A DNA stretch of 64,000 nt from Pteria penguin (GCA_035048485.1 CM068584.1:64276420-64340419), one strand, 5' to 3'; shown: positions 1 through 34,014, counted from the first letter of the stretch. The notes: a model not told the origin generated them from the letters alone. Program-made: numbers and translations.

Positions 1-37
1 ATGGTCGATTGAAAATGAATATATTTATGACTTGATG

Positions 38-40
<3 letters not shown>

Positions 41-118
<78 letters not shown>
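41..118. repeat. (TA)n microsatellite
   Basis: About 39 perfect TA units. Confidence 0.95.
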
Positions 119-119
<1 letters not shown>

Positions 120-1851
120 CTGGTGATCTTACAATAAGAATTTATATAGCAAAGACAAGTGCAATTCCAGCTTATATGCATCGTCCATTAACCAAAGTGG
201 TTAAATCAAAGAAACAATTTCAATTTCATTTTAAGTAATCTTCATTATAATATAAAAGATTAATAATGAACAGGCTGCTAAAGTTGAGAGTAAATAGAAA
301 TAATAAATATTATATAAAATAGACATCCAAATTAAGGAACAATATATCTGAGTGGAAATAAGAGGTTGTGGTTTCTGTCAGTAAAGGGGTGCCAATATTT
401 CATTTAACGAAAGAAATATATTTTGATCTCAAACGTCAAATTGTTGTACGCATATTTAAAGGATTCGTTAAAAATCTGAAAACGCCTTTTATCATATAGT
501 TAACAAATACAAGTACTGGAAGTATCCAGATGAATGAGGTCTACTCATCAGTCCAGTTGGATGAGAAAAACGAATCAGCAATGTAGGGAAATTATAGAAA
601 AAAAGATAAGTGACTGCCAGTAAAGTGCTGACAATATTTCATTTGAAGAAAAAATGTATTTCATTCTCAATACAATGATCATGCGGTAAATTAAAAAAAA
701 AACATAGAACGAGAAAATGTATGTTAAGTTGTTAGACCTACATATATTGGTAGAGTTTGAAACAATTAGAAATTCGAGGAAACTGTTAAAAGAAATGGAT
801 ATATAATGTGCAGATGTATTATTTTGATTGAATTTGTGAAAATGAACTACGCGTCTCCGAAAAAGGCAGACAAAGTCGTGATGTTCTGCAATTTGACATG
901 ATTAAGAATCCAACTTATTGGTATGTTTGGATCAAACATGAGAAAGACAGAAATCCCAGTTCAAGACTTGTCTTCTATTTCCAAAACAGCATTAATCACG
1001 ACAAAAACATAGCAAATTGAGTACTCGTGACAAAGTTAGAACAATGAGTCAGATGACTGAAAAATACAGTTGGGTGCAGTCCTGTCCTTACATTCAAGTA
1101 CAATGCAATTTAGTTTTTCTTACATTCCAGTACAATGCAATTTAGTTTTCTTTGTCCTGAAAACCAGTCATAAGTTTAGTCAAGTGCACATGATGTCAAG
1201 TTTTCTTTAAAGTAATTCCGTATTCAAGTTTGTGGATTTTGTTTGTAATAGTTTGGAGGCAGCTGTCGACATATACCTGTAGGAAATGTATGTCGACCTC
1301 TGGTGGGTGATTAAGAAGAAATTCAATCCTTGACAGATCAGTGGTACAAAATGTTTCTGAAATGCAGAGCATCATCCAACTTATTTGCAAATCTAATACG
1401 ACTGCCTTGAAAAATCTTTTTGACTAGATGTTCATAATAATGCATTGTAGGCGAAGTTCCGCTGAACCAGAATCGGTAAACTGTAATGCAACTGACGATT
1501 CGGACTATTAACGTAACCTCTTCAAATCGAGGGAGTACAACTTGGTATGAATATGATCAAGACTTTTAGGTTGATTGACAAATGGTAAAAGGGCATCGAA
1601 AGATATATTATGGATACCAGGTCTATTATATTTTTGTATGCCACTATGTCATGACATCGATGTCTTGTCTTCTTGCAATTTGGTCAATTATCTGAAGTAC
1701 ATTTACCGACTTGCACCCAGGACTTGTCAGATTTCTTATACTGTTGATGTGGTCGTTGCAGCCGTATGGGGTAGTAGTGCCAAATTGTTTCATCCAGTAA
1801 CCTTCCCCTTTTCAACGGAAGGAAGTACTAATGTTCAGATTGTTGGTAAGA

Positions 1852-1854
<3 letters not shown>

Positions 1855-1930
<76 letters not shown>
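1855..1930. repeat. (TA)n microsatellite
   Basis: About 38 TA units directly upstream of the RT relic. Confidence 0.95.
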
Positions 1931-1935
<5 letters not shown>

Positions 1936-1944
1936 CGGACTCTA

Positions 1945-2571
1945 GGGGAGAAATTTAAGTGTCTGTAAAGAAGTTGATTTCCGCTATGATCAATATGAAA
2001 TCGATGCCCTGATATCCTACATTATCAGCAAATAATTGGGATTCTTAATGGTAGTAGCTGTGCACCACTGGTAGCAGATTTATTTCTATATTGTTATGAG
2101 AGGAACTGTATGCACTCTATTCAAAACTCTTAGCCCATTGATATGACTGATAAATTCAATGATACATTTACATATCTTGATTATATTTTAGTTATCGATA
2201 ACCCTAAGTTTGAAATCTATCTACCTAAAATTTAACCACACGAGCTTCGATTAATCAAAGATAATATTGATGATACAGAAACGTCTTTCTTAGACTTATT
2301 ACGATAATTAAAAACAGATTCATAATCATATTTATGATAAACTTGAAGATTCTGGATTTCCTATTGTAAATTTCCTTTATTTGGATGGCGATGTTCCTAG
2401 CCCATTATATTGCATCTTTATATCTCAGGTTGTTCCACTTGCTAGGGGCTGCACTGATGTTTTGGATTTTCAGACCAAACATTTACAAATTACTTTGAAC
2501 TTCTAATTCAAGGTTACAGATACCATAAACATAGAAACACATCTGGCAAATTGTTTAGATCCTATTTAGAA

Positions 2572-2658
<87 letters not shown>

Positions 2659-3000
2659 GAAATATCACTTTTCAACCATATATATCGAATCAAATTTCCC
2701 CTCCCAATTTCTACGGTGACCTTGTGTACAAACTTAGGAGAGTCAAAGATTCCGACAAGATTATTTCGTCGGGTCCCAAATTAAGGGCTTTCGTTATAGA
2801 CAATATGAAACGGAAATTATCATAAAGACTATAAGTCTTGTATTCGATCCTTCTACGGTCTAGTGTGGACTAAATGACGGGCTTTGTTGAAACCTCCTTC
2901 AGAGGAGACATGATCCTTTTAGTCGGGACTCCTGCAGATCAACGGGTTGGGCTTGTTTCCAGACCAGCTGAGCACTGTTTCTTTATTTTGACCTCGCTTA
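1945..3000 (+). mobile_element. Degenerate reverse-transcriptase relic of a second Penelope-like family
   Basis: Scattered frames give RT landmarks: GILNGSSCAPLVADLFLYC (motif B), TFTYLDYILVIDNP (motif C region, with YLDD mutated to YLDY), DTETSFLDLL (motif D), then FPIVNFLYLDGDVPSPL and FISQVVPLARGC. After a (TA)n tract, [18 protein letters not shown] and LLVGTPADQRVGLVSRPAE follow, the usual C-terminal part of this RT family. There are several stops and frameshifts. Distinct from the Naiad-like copies. Flanked and split by (TA)n at 1855 and 2571. Confidence 0.72.
2571..2655. repeat. (TA)n microsatellite inside RT relic
   Basis: About 42 units with one TG interruption. RT-derived sequence continues on both sides. 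Confidence 0.95.
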
Positions 3001-4671
3001 ATATATTTTTATACTATGATGTTTTTCTGCATTACCATAAGAAATTATATATTTTTATGACCTTTCAACTTTAGACACATGTTGACCCTTGATCTCTATA
3101 TTGACAAAGGATATTTATATTTTGAAAGGTGTTCTTTGAATATTCTGCTGGTACGGTGAATGGGAACGTGGGCCCGTAAACCGGTTAACCATACCAATTG
3201 ATTGGGGTTTTTTTATACAACATTATATTTATTACCATACAGTTGTAACATATATTTCACCTTCATGTTATTACTACAAACGGTTGGAAAAATTTGCCTT
3301 TTTGGTGGTGGAAGGGGAGGGAAAGGCTTATCTGTAAACTCCTAAATTGTTTTCAAAAGTATGATGTTACGTGTCAGTAGTCTGGCCCAGAACTAGGATG
3401 GTAATGTAAAGATGATGGGTTTTTTCTGTTTGATCCTCAATATTTCCAATGGTGATACGGAGCTTTTAGTTGGAATTCTCCCTACAGCGTTATGTAATCT
3501 TTTTGTTGAGCATTGTATTCTAATTAAGGGAGAGTATATCACCTTTGTCATTGTTTTCATATGGTATGTAATCTGGTCATGGTTATAAGGCTGCATATCT
3601 TCAATACATTTCTGAGAGAATTGGTAAAGATGTCCATACAAAAAGAAGACAAAAACAAAATAACTATAATAGACAGAAAGGCGCTGCATTTCATTTAAGT
3701 CAAAGTTGTACAGAGACACGTAATATAAAAATAAAAACAATTCCTAATTTAAGAAAATAATATCGAAATGCCAAAAAGGACGTTAAGTTTTTTAACACTA
3801 AAGCGCTGAGGATATTTCATAGAACGAAAACGATGCATTTCAATCCCTACGCAATGGTCACCGAAGGAGATATGAAAAGGCACAGAAAGGAGTACGGTAA
3901 TAAACTGTTAAATCTAATTGCTATTTATCTGCAGATTTAGTAATTTGATGGAAATTTTGAAAAAAAAACTGTACTCCCTTAAAACTCTGCAGTCAATACA
4001 TTTAGTTCGATGTCTTTCGATACAACCTTCGAAAGAGAGGCAATTAGGTAAAGAACTTTCAAACTATTTCGAAACGAGAAATACATAATTGCATACCAAT
4101 GTGTGTACTGCTGACAAATTAGAACAAGTGGTCAAAGGATAGAAAGCTATATAGTGTTATTTAACATCTGTCATTATGTAATGATACATATCGGTAACAA
4201 AATTTATATTAGTAAATTATCTAAACGTTTGAATGATAAAAATAACGAAGGCATCTAATTGACCTTGTTAAAATGGAATCATCCATTATGACTTGACCCC
4301 TATTTAGCTCAATGGAATAAACCAGTGGCTATATAGACTCTGCACCATGTGCTTTCCGCATAATGCTGTATGCTGGTGAAGAGAAGACATCGAAACAAAA
4401 GGCAAAAGCTAAAGGAATCTTCTGTAAGGTAAACGCCCGAATAGAAGGAAGACCCGAATAGAGCCAACATATCTAATAGTGGAAAAGAGCTGACTATACA
4501 AAGTCCAAATAATACAGATATAGCGCTTCATATGCTATGGCATGGCACTTCGAGTAGATTTACACAGCAGTGTTGTAAGTCAGGTTATCCACCAGTAGTA
4601 AACTTTAATTTAGATCTTGAACTGCATTTGATACGGTTAAGCTGAGTGGAAATGCACCCAGACCAGAACAC

Positions 4672-4805
4672 ACCAGTGACACGTCAGTACTTACTGGCAC
4701 GTCATAAAGTGGCACGCCACGGAGTGACGCGTCAGGGAGTGACGGACCATTTGGTGGCAAGTCATTTGTTTGGCACGTCATTTGTTTGGCACGTCAGTTG
4801 AGGTC
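4672..4805 (+). repeat. Minisatellite of GGCACGTCA boxes
   Basis: Eight 9-bp boxes resembling GGCACGTCA start at 4678, 4696, 4711, 4726, 4741, 4756, 4772 and 4788, a 15-16 bp period with one 18 bp step. Several boxes contain ACGTCA, a CRE half-site-like string. Confidence 0.78.
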
Positions 4806-5054
4806 AGTTTGCGTTGATTACAAATCCAGTCATTGTATGTACATATTTGATTCAGATAAATATAATCATTTGTTTAAGGCAGATAGTCGTTAGGAAAATT
4901 TGTATGTGTTATATTTGTACAGCAATTCCCTATGTAAATTAGAGGCGAAACATCAGTATATTATTCGTAATAATCCGCTCGGATAGGTTCACGTCACATT
5001 AGTAGTATGACTGAAAACTTGAGCGGTAATAAAAATATGATTCTTGTTCTACAG

Positions 5055-5145
5055 AACACCGGTGAGGCAAAGGCGGGAATCGAACCCAGGACCGTTCGGT
5101 CACTAGCCCAGCACCTCATCCACTGACACACACCGGCTTCACATT
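5055..5145 (-). repeat. tRNA-like sequence (SINE head)
   Basis: The reverse complement has A-box-like TGTGTCAGTGGATGAGG and B box GGTTCGATTCCC. There is no matching acceptor stem, so it is probably a SINE head rather than a tRNA gene. Confidence 0.5.
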
Positions 5146-5200
5146 TTTAGGAAGAATAACACTTCATTTCTATTATTTAAGACATACTTATTTTACTAAC

Positions 5201-20102
<14,902 letters not shown>

Positions 20103-20299
20103 CTGAAAAATAAAAGATACTTTGTTTGAAATACTATGTATGTTCGATTTTGAAGTTGTGAGTATAAGTTTGTACAAAATATAAATAAATGAAAACAAAA
20201 ATGTAAAGCAATTTCAATTTCTTTGATCAAGATCTTTTAGAATCCATCAATATTACTAACGCCATATGCCATTTAAAGTGTACTCTTGCAAATTTACTA

Positions 20300-20480
20300 A
20301 TGTAAAGATGATAGATAAATCCAAACCTTAAGTCCGAAAATCATGAAATCATATAACATACAAAATCAGTGAAAATGAAAACGAAGTAGAAAATAACGAA
20401 GAATGTCTACTTGACGAGCATATGTGAACCACTATGATGGAGTGAGATTAGGTATCCAGGGAGAGTGAACATCCCCAATT
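20300..20480 (-). mobile_element. Naiad-like element, 3' end fragment (inverted)
   Basis: The reverse complement matches the 3' UTR of the copies at 16 and 24 kb (block ATCTCACTCCATCATAG and GGTTCACATATGCTC, then TGGATTTATCTATCATC). It lies just upstream of the first coding exon of receptor gene 1. Confidence 0.75.
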
Positions 20481-21432
20481 CTAAATTTTATTCCGTGCAC
20501 TGTGTTCGTTAAAAACATTTTTATGAAGTTGAAAACTTCCGTCCATCACGATGCAAGGAGATTTTCGTCAACCTACCGCATCATTCATAATACGTTTCGC
20601 CAATTCTTTTATATTTCTCATGCTTCGATTCTATATTCTAATTCACTTGTTTTGTTTTGACAATTCTGATTGATCCACACATTAGCGTTCAGACATATAT
20701 AATTACGATATACCGTTCCGATAGTAACTACTACATTGTACTACTCTATGTCCACAATGCCTCTGTCTCCATCTATCAAAAATACTGTCCAATAACTGCT
20801 TCATCCAGTACTCTGAACGTCCATCATCAGAGTCATAACAAGCGCGATTTGCACGTTCTGCCATTCACGTGCAAATCTATTACAATAAAGTTGAAACAAC
20901 AAAACTGACAACGTACATGACGGACAGCATGTTATTTCATCTCGCTGCGCAGCACCAAAACTTCCTGGTCAGCTGTATACGAATGCATTGCGGTGTTAAG
21001 TCACTCATGTGTGAATTTAATGTGAAAATGAAAAAAAAAAACATTCTTAGTTAATGCAATAAATGTTCATCTCCTTTCTCGAAAGAATTTTAAACATGGC
21101 GCTATCCGTCATTTAGGAACTAGGAATGAATTTGGGGCAATTTCAAAGAGAAAAGGCACGATTTGAGTGTGTTACAGTGAATTAGCTCCGCCAGGAAAAC
21201 TCAGTTTCCACTGTAAACCTGTCAGAAAAAAAAAAACAAACACAATACGTCTATCCCCTAAGTATAATTCTAGATAAAAGGGTAAAACCAAATTTCGCGA
21301 ACAAACTGGAGATGCTCTCTCTGTTTTGCTACTTGGTCCCACCTCTGGTTTCTAAAGATCGAAGACTGTTCACCATGGTAATTCTTTTGTAAATGCTGCG
21401 GTGACATTCCGTCGGTTACTATCATATTGTCT

Positions 21433-21722
21433 TGAAGCCGGCTTGGCCTAGTGGTATCGCGTCGGACTCCTAATCGGGAGGTCGGGGTTCGAGTTCCGCT
21501 CTGATCATGCCGGTGTCATATCTTTCGGGGGAGACAGTAAAAACCGAGGCTCCGTGTCGTGGTATGTATGGCACGTTAAAGATTCCTCACTGCTTCGGGT
21601 GGGTCCGTTGCAATGGTCAAAATTTGTATGCTTCGCATCAGGCAGATGCCGTCACCATATACCTGAAATATTCGTGGTGTGACGTAAAACAAAAAGCAAT
21701 CAATCGTATTGTCTTCTGTGTA
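21433..21722 (+). mobile_element. tRNA-derived SINE, near full length
   Basis: tRNA-like head with A box TGGCCTAGTGGTATCGCG and B box GGTTCGAGTTC. A conserved body follows: GGCACGTTAAAGATTCCTCA, CAGATGCCGTCACCATAT and GTGGTGTGACGTAAAAC. It ends near (AAGCAATCAATC). Pol III transcribed by inference. The same body recurs at 24.3, 29.5, 55.4 and 57.3 kb. Confidence 0.82.
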
Positions 21723-21897
21723 TGAGTGTGTTGGCAACTAAGTAAGAGTTGCCTTTCTTCGACCACAAAATAGCGGTATTATGTATTGTGTGTCATACTT
21801 ATCTCGTATTAAAATGAAAGTGTCTCTTGTGCATTTTTTTTTTTAGTTTTTTATTTACTTATTTATTTATTTGTTATCATTATTATTTTTATTACTA

Positions 21898-22010
21898 TTA
21901 TAATTATTACAGTGGGCATACTAGCATCAGCATGTCACAGATGGCGCGGTACATGAAAGACCCCTCACTGTGACGGGTGGGTCCGATTACACGGGAGAAG
22001 TGAAAATGGG
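21898..22010 (+). mobile_element. SINE body remnant
   Basis: GCGCGGTACATGAAAGACCC and CTCACTGTGACGGGTGGGTC match the SINE body. Both ends are lost. Confidence 0.5.
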
Positions 22011-22079
22011 ATTTTTCAATATTCCCTTTAATCTTCTGTTCACTCATATGTTGTTTAATTCATTCCATAATTAATACCT

Positions 22080-24150
<2,071 letters not shown>

Positions 24151-24267
24151 TGACACTACATCTAATACCCTCGTATGTCTTAGAAGGGGACAGACAGGGG
24201 GAATAGCTGTGTCCAACTTCCTGTCACCCCATCTTGTTCCTTGCCTCAAACCGCTTTTTACGTCAAA

Positions 24268-24480
24268 TCATAACTATTCACTGATTGATTATTGTTTTGC
24301 GTCACTCCACGATTATTACGCCTATCTGGTGATGGCATCGGCCTGAGGCATCGCATGGATAGTTATACCTTTGCAACGGACCCATCACATGCAGTGAGGG
24401 ATCATTTAAATGGCACACAACATGTCAAGGAGCCTCGATTTTTTCCGGTCTCAACAACTGGAAACCGGAATATTTCTTTG
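24268..24480 (-). mobile_element. SINE body, head missing
   Basis: Minus-strand match to the SINE body (GGTGATGGCATCGGCCTGA and GCAGTGAGGGATCATTTAAA on the plus strand), with a TGATTGATTATTG tail. It lies just behind the 3' UTR of the damaged Naiad-like element. Confidence 0.7.
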
Positions 24481-25400
24481 GACTTTGTTGGATTTTCTAC
24501 ATGTACACGTATACAGTGGAGTGTGCATAGATATGCCACACGATTATTATAGGTCACCGAGGACGCATCGGGTATATGAATGAATGGTTCGACGACCTTT
24601 TAAGGTATGGTCAAGGTATGATATAAACATACATGATATAGTGTGGCATGCACGGAATTGAAAATGTAAAAAAGAGTAAATTATGGAGGAAAAAAGAAGT
24701 GTTTTTTATTCTATTATTCTCTTGGTATGATATCACAGGACAACATTTCAATGAGAAAAGCATAAGCATTATATTGAGATAAAGTCGGAATTGTGAATAA
24801 CGTGGGCGTCATTATTTGGTTCATAATTCACCCTTGCACATTAATATTGCCGATTAGGTCTTGTCTTTACACAGACGCACATATCGAATATGTTTAGTAA
24901 ACTCTGATTATCAATATGATATAGATATAGAACTAATTTCAACCATGATAAATTGTGCAATTTTCAGCATATATAAACAAGCAAACCTGGCATATATATC
25001 TAATACTTATTTCATATGAAAATATTAAACAAAGCGTAGTAAAATACCCACACTGAAGTAAAAATAATAGAACCATACTCCGTAATTTTTCACCTTATAT
25101 ATAAAGTATACTTCGTTAAAATACCGTAGAAATGATTTGTCAAGGAAACGCGGATTTATTTCCTTCTTGCCTAGGTTATGTAAGTCCCTTCAATAAAATT
25201 GATCAAATGGTGCATTTCCGTACAAAAATAGAGTGATTGTCATATCCGTATTTGATAATCGTGTAAAATAATATGTATTATAAGTTGTTGTAAGGATTGC
25301 TTAATTGTAATATTCCATGAATTAAGTGGAAGACTGACAATAAAGGGATTTTGTGTTCGAAGTGAAGCATAAGGATAAAAGGTTTTGTAACATGTAAATA

Positions 25401-28968
<3,568 letters not shown>

Positions 28969-29439
28969 TTAGAAATGTTGAGCCGGTGGCCGTTATCAGT
29001 CTGCAGAAAAGATACAAAGGATATAATTTTTTTCCCTTTAAACACACCAATTGAAGGACGTTCAAATGATCTTCCTAAGTAGATAGCGTAACTGCAGCAG
29101 AATCGAATATTTTTCTAATGTCGTTTTTCCGTGTAATTTCTACTATTATCATGTTTTTGTGCATTTCCTTAATGATTTTGGTCATACAGCATTGTCAGAT
29201 GTCTTCAGTTTTCTCTTTTAAATTGATTTAGATCGATGCAACGAAAAAAAGTATATTCCTTCACTGAAAATGATGATGTCACTTAATCTGCTAAGCTCGC
29301 TGGGCTTCTATATCATAATTTAAGCATTTTATCCACTGGTCTATGTCCGACCTGTTCAGTATTATGCGTTTGCTTATCATGCATACATGGGTGAAAAGTA
29401 CAGAAACAACGTAGGTTACATTCACAGTTATCCACAGAT

Positions 29440-29705
29440 TGATTGATTGATCGATTCTTGTTAAACGTCACACCACGAATTTTTCACGTATATGGTGACG
29501 GCATCTGCCTGATGCTGGGCATAAAAAAATTGAAATTTACAACGGGCCCACTGGAAGCAGTGAGGGATCTTTAACGTGACATGCATACCACGGCACGGGG
29601 CCTGTCTCATTCGAAAGACAGGACACCGGCATAACCAGATCAGGACTCGAACCCCGGCCTCCCGATCAGGAGGCAAGTGTGATACCATAGGCCACGCCTG
29701 CTTCC
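29440..29705 (-). mobile_element. tRNA-derived SINE, same family
   Basis: The reverse complement carries the tRNA-like head (B box GGTTCGAGTCC) and body with CACGTTAAAGATCCCTCA and GTGTGACGTTTAAC. The GATTGATTGATCGATT tail lies at the low-coordinate end. Confidence 0.8.
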
Positions 29706-32700
29706 ACAGTTATCCAAAGAAACTTGCTTTTGAGAACATCAGAAACTGGAGTGCATGTACCAGATATATTAGAATGGAGAAATACTCTATTCTTAAATCT
29801 GTTTTCCAATCGATGCAGAATTATTAAAATGTGAGTTTAATGATATGTAGGCGGATCCATTATTTTGTAAGTCTTATCCTTGTCGTCTGTATATGTTTAC
29901 ATCCTAATTAAAGTACAAAACTCTGTTTCCAATGTAAGCGTTACAAGGAAAACTACACTAATGTTTCATCTAACTCTTATAAGAGATTTAAGTGAAATCT
30001 CTAAAATCTAAAATTATCTAGTTTAACAGAGACGTAGCAAAGTATGTAAAAGTGGAGAGCAGAATATTTGGAAAAGAGGAAGGGGAAGATATAAAAACCA
30101 ATTATAACTTAAAAAGAGGAGAAAAGAAACAGACAATTCAAACAGACAATGCACTTCCACATACTGATCTCCTCTACCCCTGTGCCTTAATCCCCTGGTA
30201 CATATAAATTAGCATTTAAGGATGAGGGAACTTGCACTATTCAATATGAATCTAATATAATTGACAAAAGATGTCTACAAAAACATACTATTCCGTCAAA
30301 TTTAAAAATGTAAATGAATAAAAAGATTTATGGATAGACAAATCAAAAACATTCACACACAATTCAGATAAAATCTTCTTTTTTTTTAAATGTTATATGT
30401 GGAATCTTAATTCCTATTTAATCATACTTCCAAAAAGGGAGAAAAGTAAGGAGCACCTCTTTCGCCGTGATGTGATAATAACAAAAAGGGAAATATGTAA
30501 AGGAGAGAATAAAAGTTGAACACCGAGAGACTATGAAATTAGCCTTATTCAGCCTATTCTTCTATCTCAACAAATTTTTAGCCATGAAAATGTAAACACA
30601 CAGAGTATTGTTATATTACATTGTTATAATGTTATGTATCTATCAATTATTTCCATTTAACCGGAAACCGTTTAGCAATTACTGAGATATGTCGAATTAT
30701 TCAGCAGTAGATAGATATATGTGAATTCTGTGCGTCTTGTAAGTGACAATATCCGGACAACAGTTAGGCCATAATCCATGACCATGTCAGTAATCTGAAG
30801 CAGACATTTATGGGAATGGAAATGTTCGTTTGTATTGATTACTACTGAATGAAATATAGTCTAGATACGAGTTTAAGGTCATGGGAAAAAAACCCCTCAA
30901 CATTCTAAGTCTCTTTCAGTTTCTTTTGGTACAAATATATTCACAAACAATTGAGCCAACTGAATTCGAATAGCTGTATTTTTTTTTTTTATCTTTAATA
31001 CGTATATAGGGTTTGATTTTTATATCAGTATCCAGTTAAATAGATATGTATCAGAGACATAGATACCTCAGAGACTGTAAACTCCTTAGGAAAATACTGG
31101 CGTGTGATACCTGTCTGAGAATCCCTGATGTAAACAACGGTCGTCCGCCATATTGTTCTACATGAATCTCTACTTGGAGACAATATAGTCAGAATATCTC
31201 GTTTTAAAGAATCGACTAAAAATAAGTCTCAGATAAAACAATTAATTTAAGATAATATGACCTGACGCTTGAAATCCTTGGACCACTGTAATTCTAACAG
31301 CAAATGGCTTAACATGATAAGACGCCATTTCCATGGCGTGGGGTATACAAACAGACACTCGACAGCGTCATTGTCATTTTCTACTGACTTATCGTAATTC
31401 ACTCGACAATATTTTGTTTGCAGGGTTATGTTTTTTTTATTGATCAGCTTGTTGTAAATATTGCACTAAACGCTTAGTAAAACGGGCATATCGGCGACAT
31501 TCTATTTTTCTGAACGGAATCGCTGACATTTACCCTGTACAAATAGGTGATAAAAACACCGAACAATTCAATGACTTATAAAAGTCTCATATGCTTATGT
31601 AGTATGTAGGTTATTTATTTTTACTTTTTTGTCATTATAAGTATAATATGTGGTATATAAATGAATGTTTATCATCTTTAATTCAATACCAGTTGCTATT
31701 TCCGGTTTTGATAGGAAAAGTGATATAATATCGTAAAAGAAATTAAATTATAAATTTATAGAAGATACTGGGTCTTTTTTAATAAATAGTACTCTTATTG
31801 CATTACTTTAAGTTGAAACAGAGTTGCTGCATGGCATTTTACTAAGATGTTCCAGGCTCGAGTTTGATCGGCATTTCAACGGCGGTCTGTGTTTTGGAAA
31901 TGTTAATTATTACGATTTCCACACACATACAAACACAAATACATTAGGAGAGGGAGATATAAGGGGAAGTAAGTTATTGCGATTATAAGAATCACATGGT
32001 GTCATCGTATCCCCTCCATTCAATGTTTTTATCACCAGTTACTCATAATAACAGCATTACTTTACACTAGATACATTAGATAGCATACTGATTATTGGTT
32101 GATTAATTTTTCAATAAGAGGATCGTCGGTTAAGCTATTCTATTGTTTAACATACAAAAAAAGATGGAACTAATGTAATGACTACAGGCTAATGATCATT
32201 ATTTATTAATGTAAATAGCCAGTATTTGACTAAATTCATATATCATACCCTTCATGGAATCAGTAAAAAATTAGTAGAATGAGCTACATTATATGCATTG
32301 TAAATATACTTTATTCTTTGCTCGATTTAAGGATGATCCTCTGTTAAGAAATTCTCACGGATACATGGGTGCAAACCTAAAAAATTCTTTCTTTTTTCAT
32401 TCAATACAACTAAAAGGTACAAATATGAGACAAGAAAACAGTACCTTTCCATATTTTTAATACTTTGCATTGATATCACATTGATGTATAAAATGGCACA
32501 AAATGGCGTTTATTTGCATTTGACCTGTGAAATATATTTCAGACATTGACAGGTACAGTTATTTTTTTGGTTTTTATCCACTCATATTTTTTTCAAAATT
32601 GCATAATTCACAGCACATTAAGAGCCAAGTAAATAAAAATTTGTCCATTTTGGGTGTCTGATATTGTAATTTGGTATGAAAAAAAAAACAATGGGACATG

Positions 32701-33135
32701 AAATAAAGATCTACAGCAAATTAAAAATGTGTTAAAATTGTGTTAAATAAGTTTAATCTTATAGAACAACATAATATATAAATGAAGTTTAAAAGAAAAA
32801 AAAATTGATATGCACCCATATTAAAATCCAGTTATACAGCTTTGTAGTGCCTCATCCCCCCTTTTTTCCACCGAAAATGTGTCGTTACAAGATGTAAAGG
32901 GCTTTGACAAGATAAAACTGTGTACACACCGAATTTGATAGGTTTGTGTTCTGATGCCATTCTGTGGGTCACGTTGGTGCACAATATTTAACTCGGTGAA
33001 TCCAAGGCAGTTTTGAACTAATTTTCTGATGATTTCTGTACTTATAGCTTTATTTTCACCAGTGGTTCCAATGCGGCTTTACATAAGAAATATTGGAAGC
33101 TGAACACGTTTTGGGATACAACTTCACTATCAAGA
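29706..33135. other. Intergenic region, nothing recognised
   Basis: 3.4 kb between receptor gene 2 and the exonuclease pseudogene. AT-rich with short frames only. No SINE, RT or splice-consistent exon seen. Confidence 0.5.
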
Positions 33136-33626
33136 CTAAGTTATTTTGTCATACAGTTCCTTTAATGTACACACATCCTCTAAAGCATTATGGGCTTGAT
33201 ATTCTCTTACAAGATACAGTTTAACTAATGTTTCCTGCTTATAATTTTCTACTTCGGACTTTGAAATAAGTTGTTTGGGAAGCTTTAGAATATCTAAGAA
33301 AAAGGGGGCAGTTGCGTATAACTCCTGCATGAGATTGTACTTTTTCAACTGGTGAAACAGACGGGGAAGGTCAAAGGCCTGGATATTAATACCAGCAAGC
33401 ATTGGTTTATGATTTATGATTTTACGAATGTTAGAAATTGCTTGAGGCCATCTTGAATTGTTGTTGCTGTAACTTTTTTCACCATGCAGTCGTAAAATCC
33501 CGCCTGTGAAATTTAATCCAGGAACTTCTGAGGTTTTTAAACCAATCGGTTTTGATGGGTTGATGTAAACACTCATAGTTTTATTTTCAAATACTGCAGC
33601 AATCTGCACAATGTCTGCTGTTGTTT
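33136..33626 (-). CDS. DEDDh exonuclease exon (3' end of the fusion gene)
   Basis: Acceptor CAATTTCAG; 491 nt open to TGA or equivalent stop at 33138-33136. It completes ETTADIVQIAAVFENKT, then has ExoII ININ-like GINIQAFDLPRL and ExoIII YQAHNALEDVCTL. The catalytic D, H and D are all present, so the exonuclease half looks intact even though the transposase half is broken. It could be a live remnant or simply less decayed. Confidence 0.75.
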
Positions 33627-33772
33627 CTGAAATTGAGCAATATGAAGAGTTGAAAATAAGATTGTGTGTCGGTCAGTCTCTATGTCTATCTGTTTGATAT
33701 ACAGATGGAAATAAATTACTATTTATAAAATTAACTTTCCACTTGTGATGACAGTGTGTACAATATACTAAC

Positions 33773-33887
33773 CAAAGCCAGTAGCTTCTAGATCGAAGAA
33801 TATCATTGAGCAGTCTGCATAATTTGTTGGTCCAGATGCTGCATTAATATGCTCTATGTTGGCCAATTCTCCAGATTTGAACTTTAC
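33773..33887 (-). pseudogene. Transposase-exonuclease gene, ExoI exon
   Basis: Open frame VKFKSGELANIEHINAAS, then YADCSMIFFDLEATGF, ending at donor GTTAGT. DLEATG holds the first two catalytic acids of a DEDDh exonuclease. Its 5' border is unresolved because it abuts exon 6 without room for a normal intron. Confidence 0.65.
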
Positions 33888-34014
33888 CTCGCAAACAGAA
33901 CATCCAATGCTTCACGCAGACTTTGGTCAGACAATGGTTTCCCATATGGCAGCGTTTTTGGCTTGTATCCAGATTTCTCATGTTTACACCATTCACCACG
34001 TGTTGCATGCTTAC
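33888..34014 (-). pseudogene. Transposase-exonuclease gene, exon 6
   Basis: Acceptor ATTCTTTCTAG, donor GCGAG/GTAAAG. It encodes KHATRGEWCKHEKSGYKP and KTLPYGKPLSDQSLREALDV. Phase joins exon 5 perfectly (LYG/KH). The domain normally continues for dozens of residues beyond this point. Confidence 0.75.
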
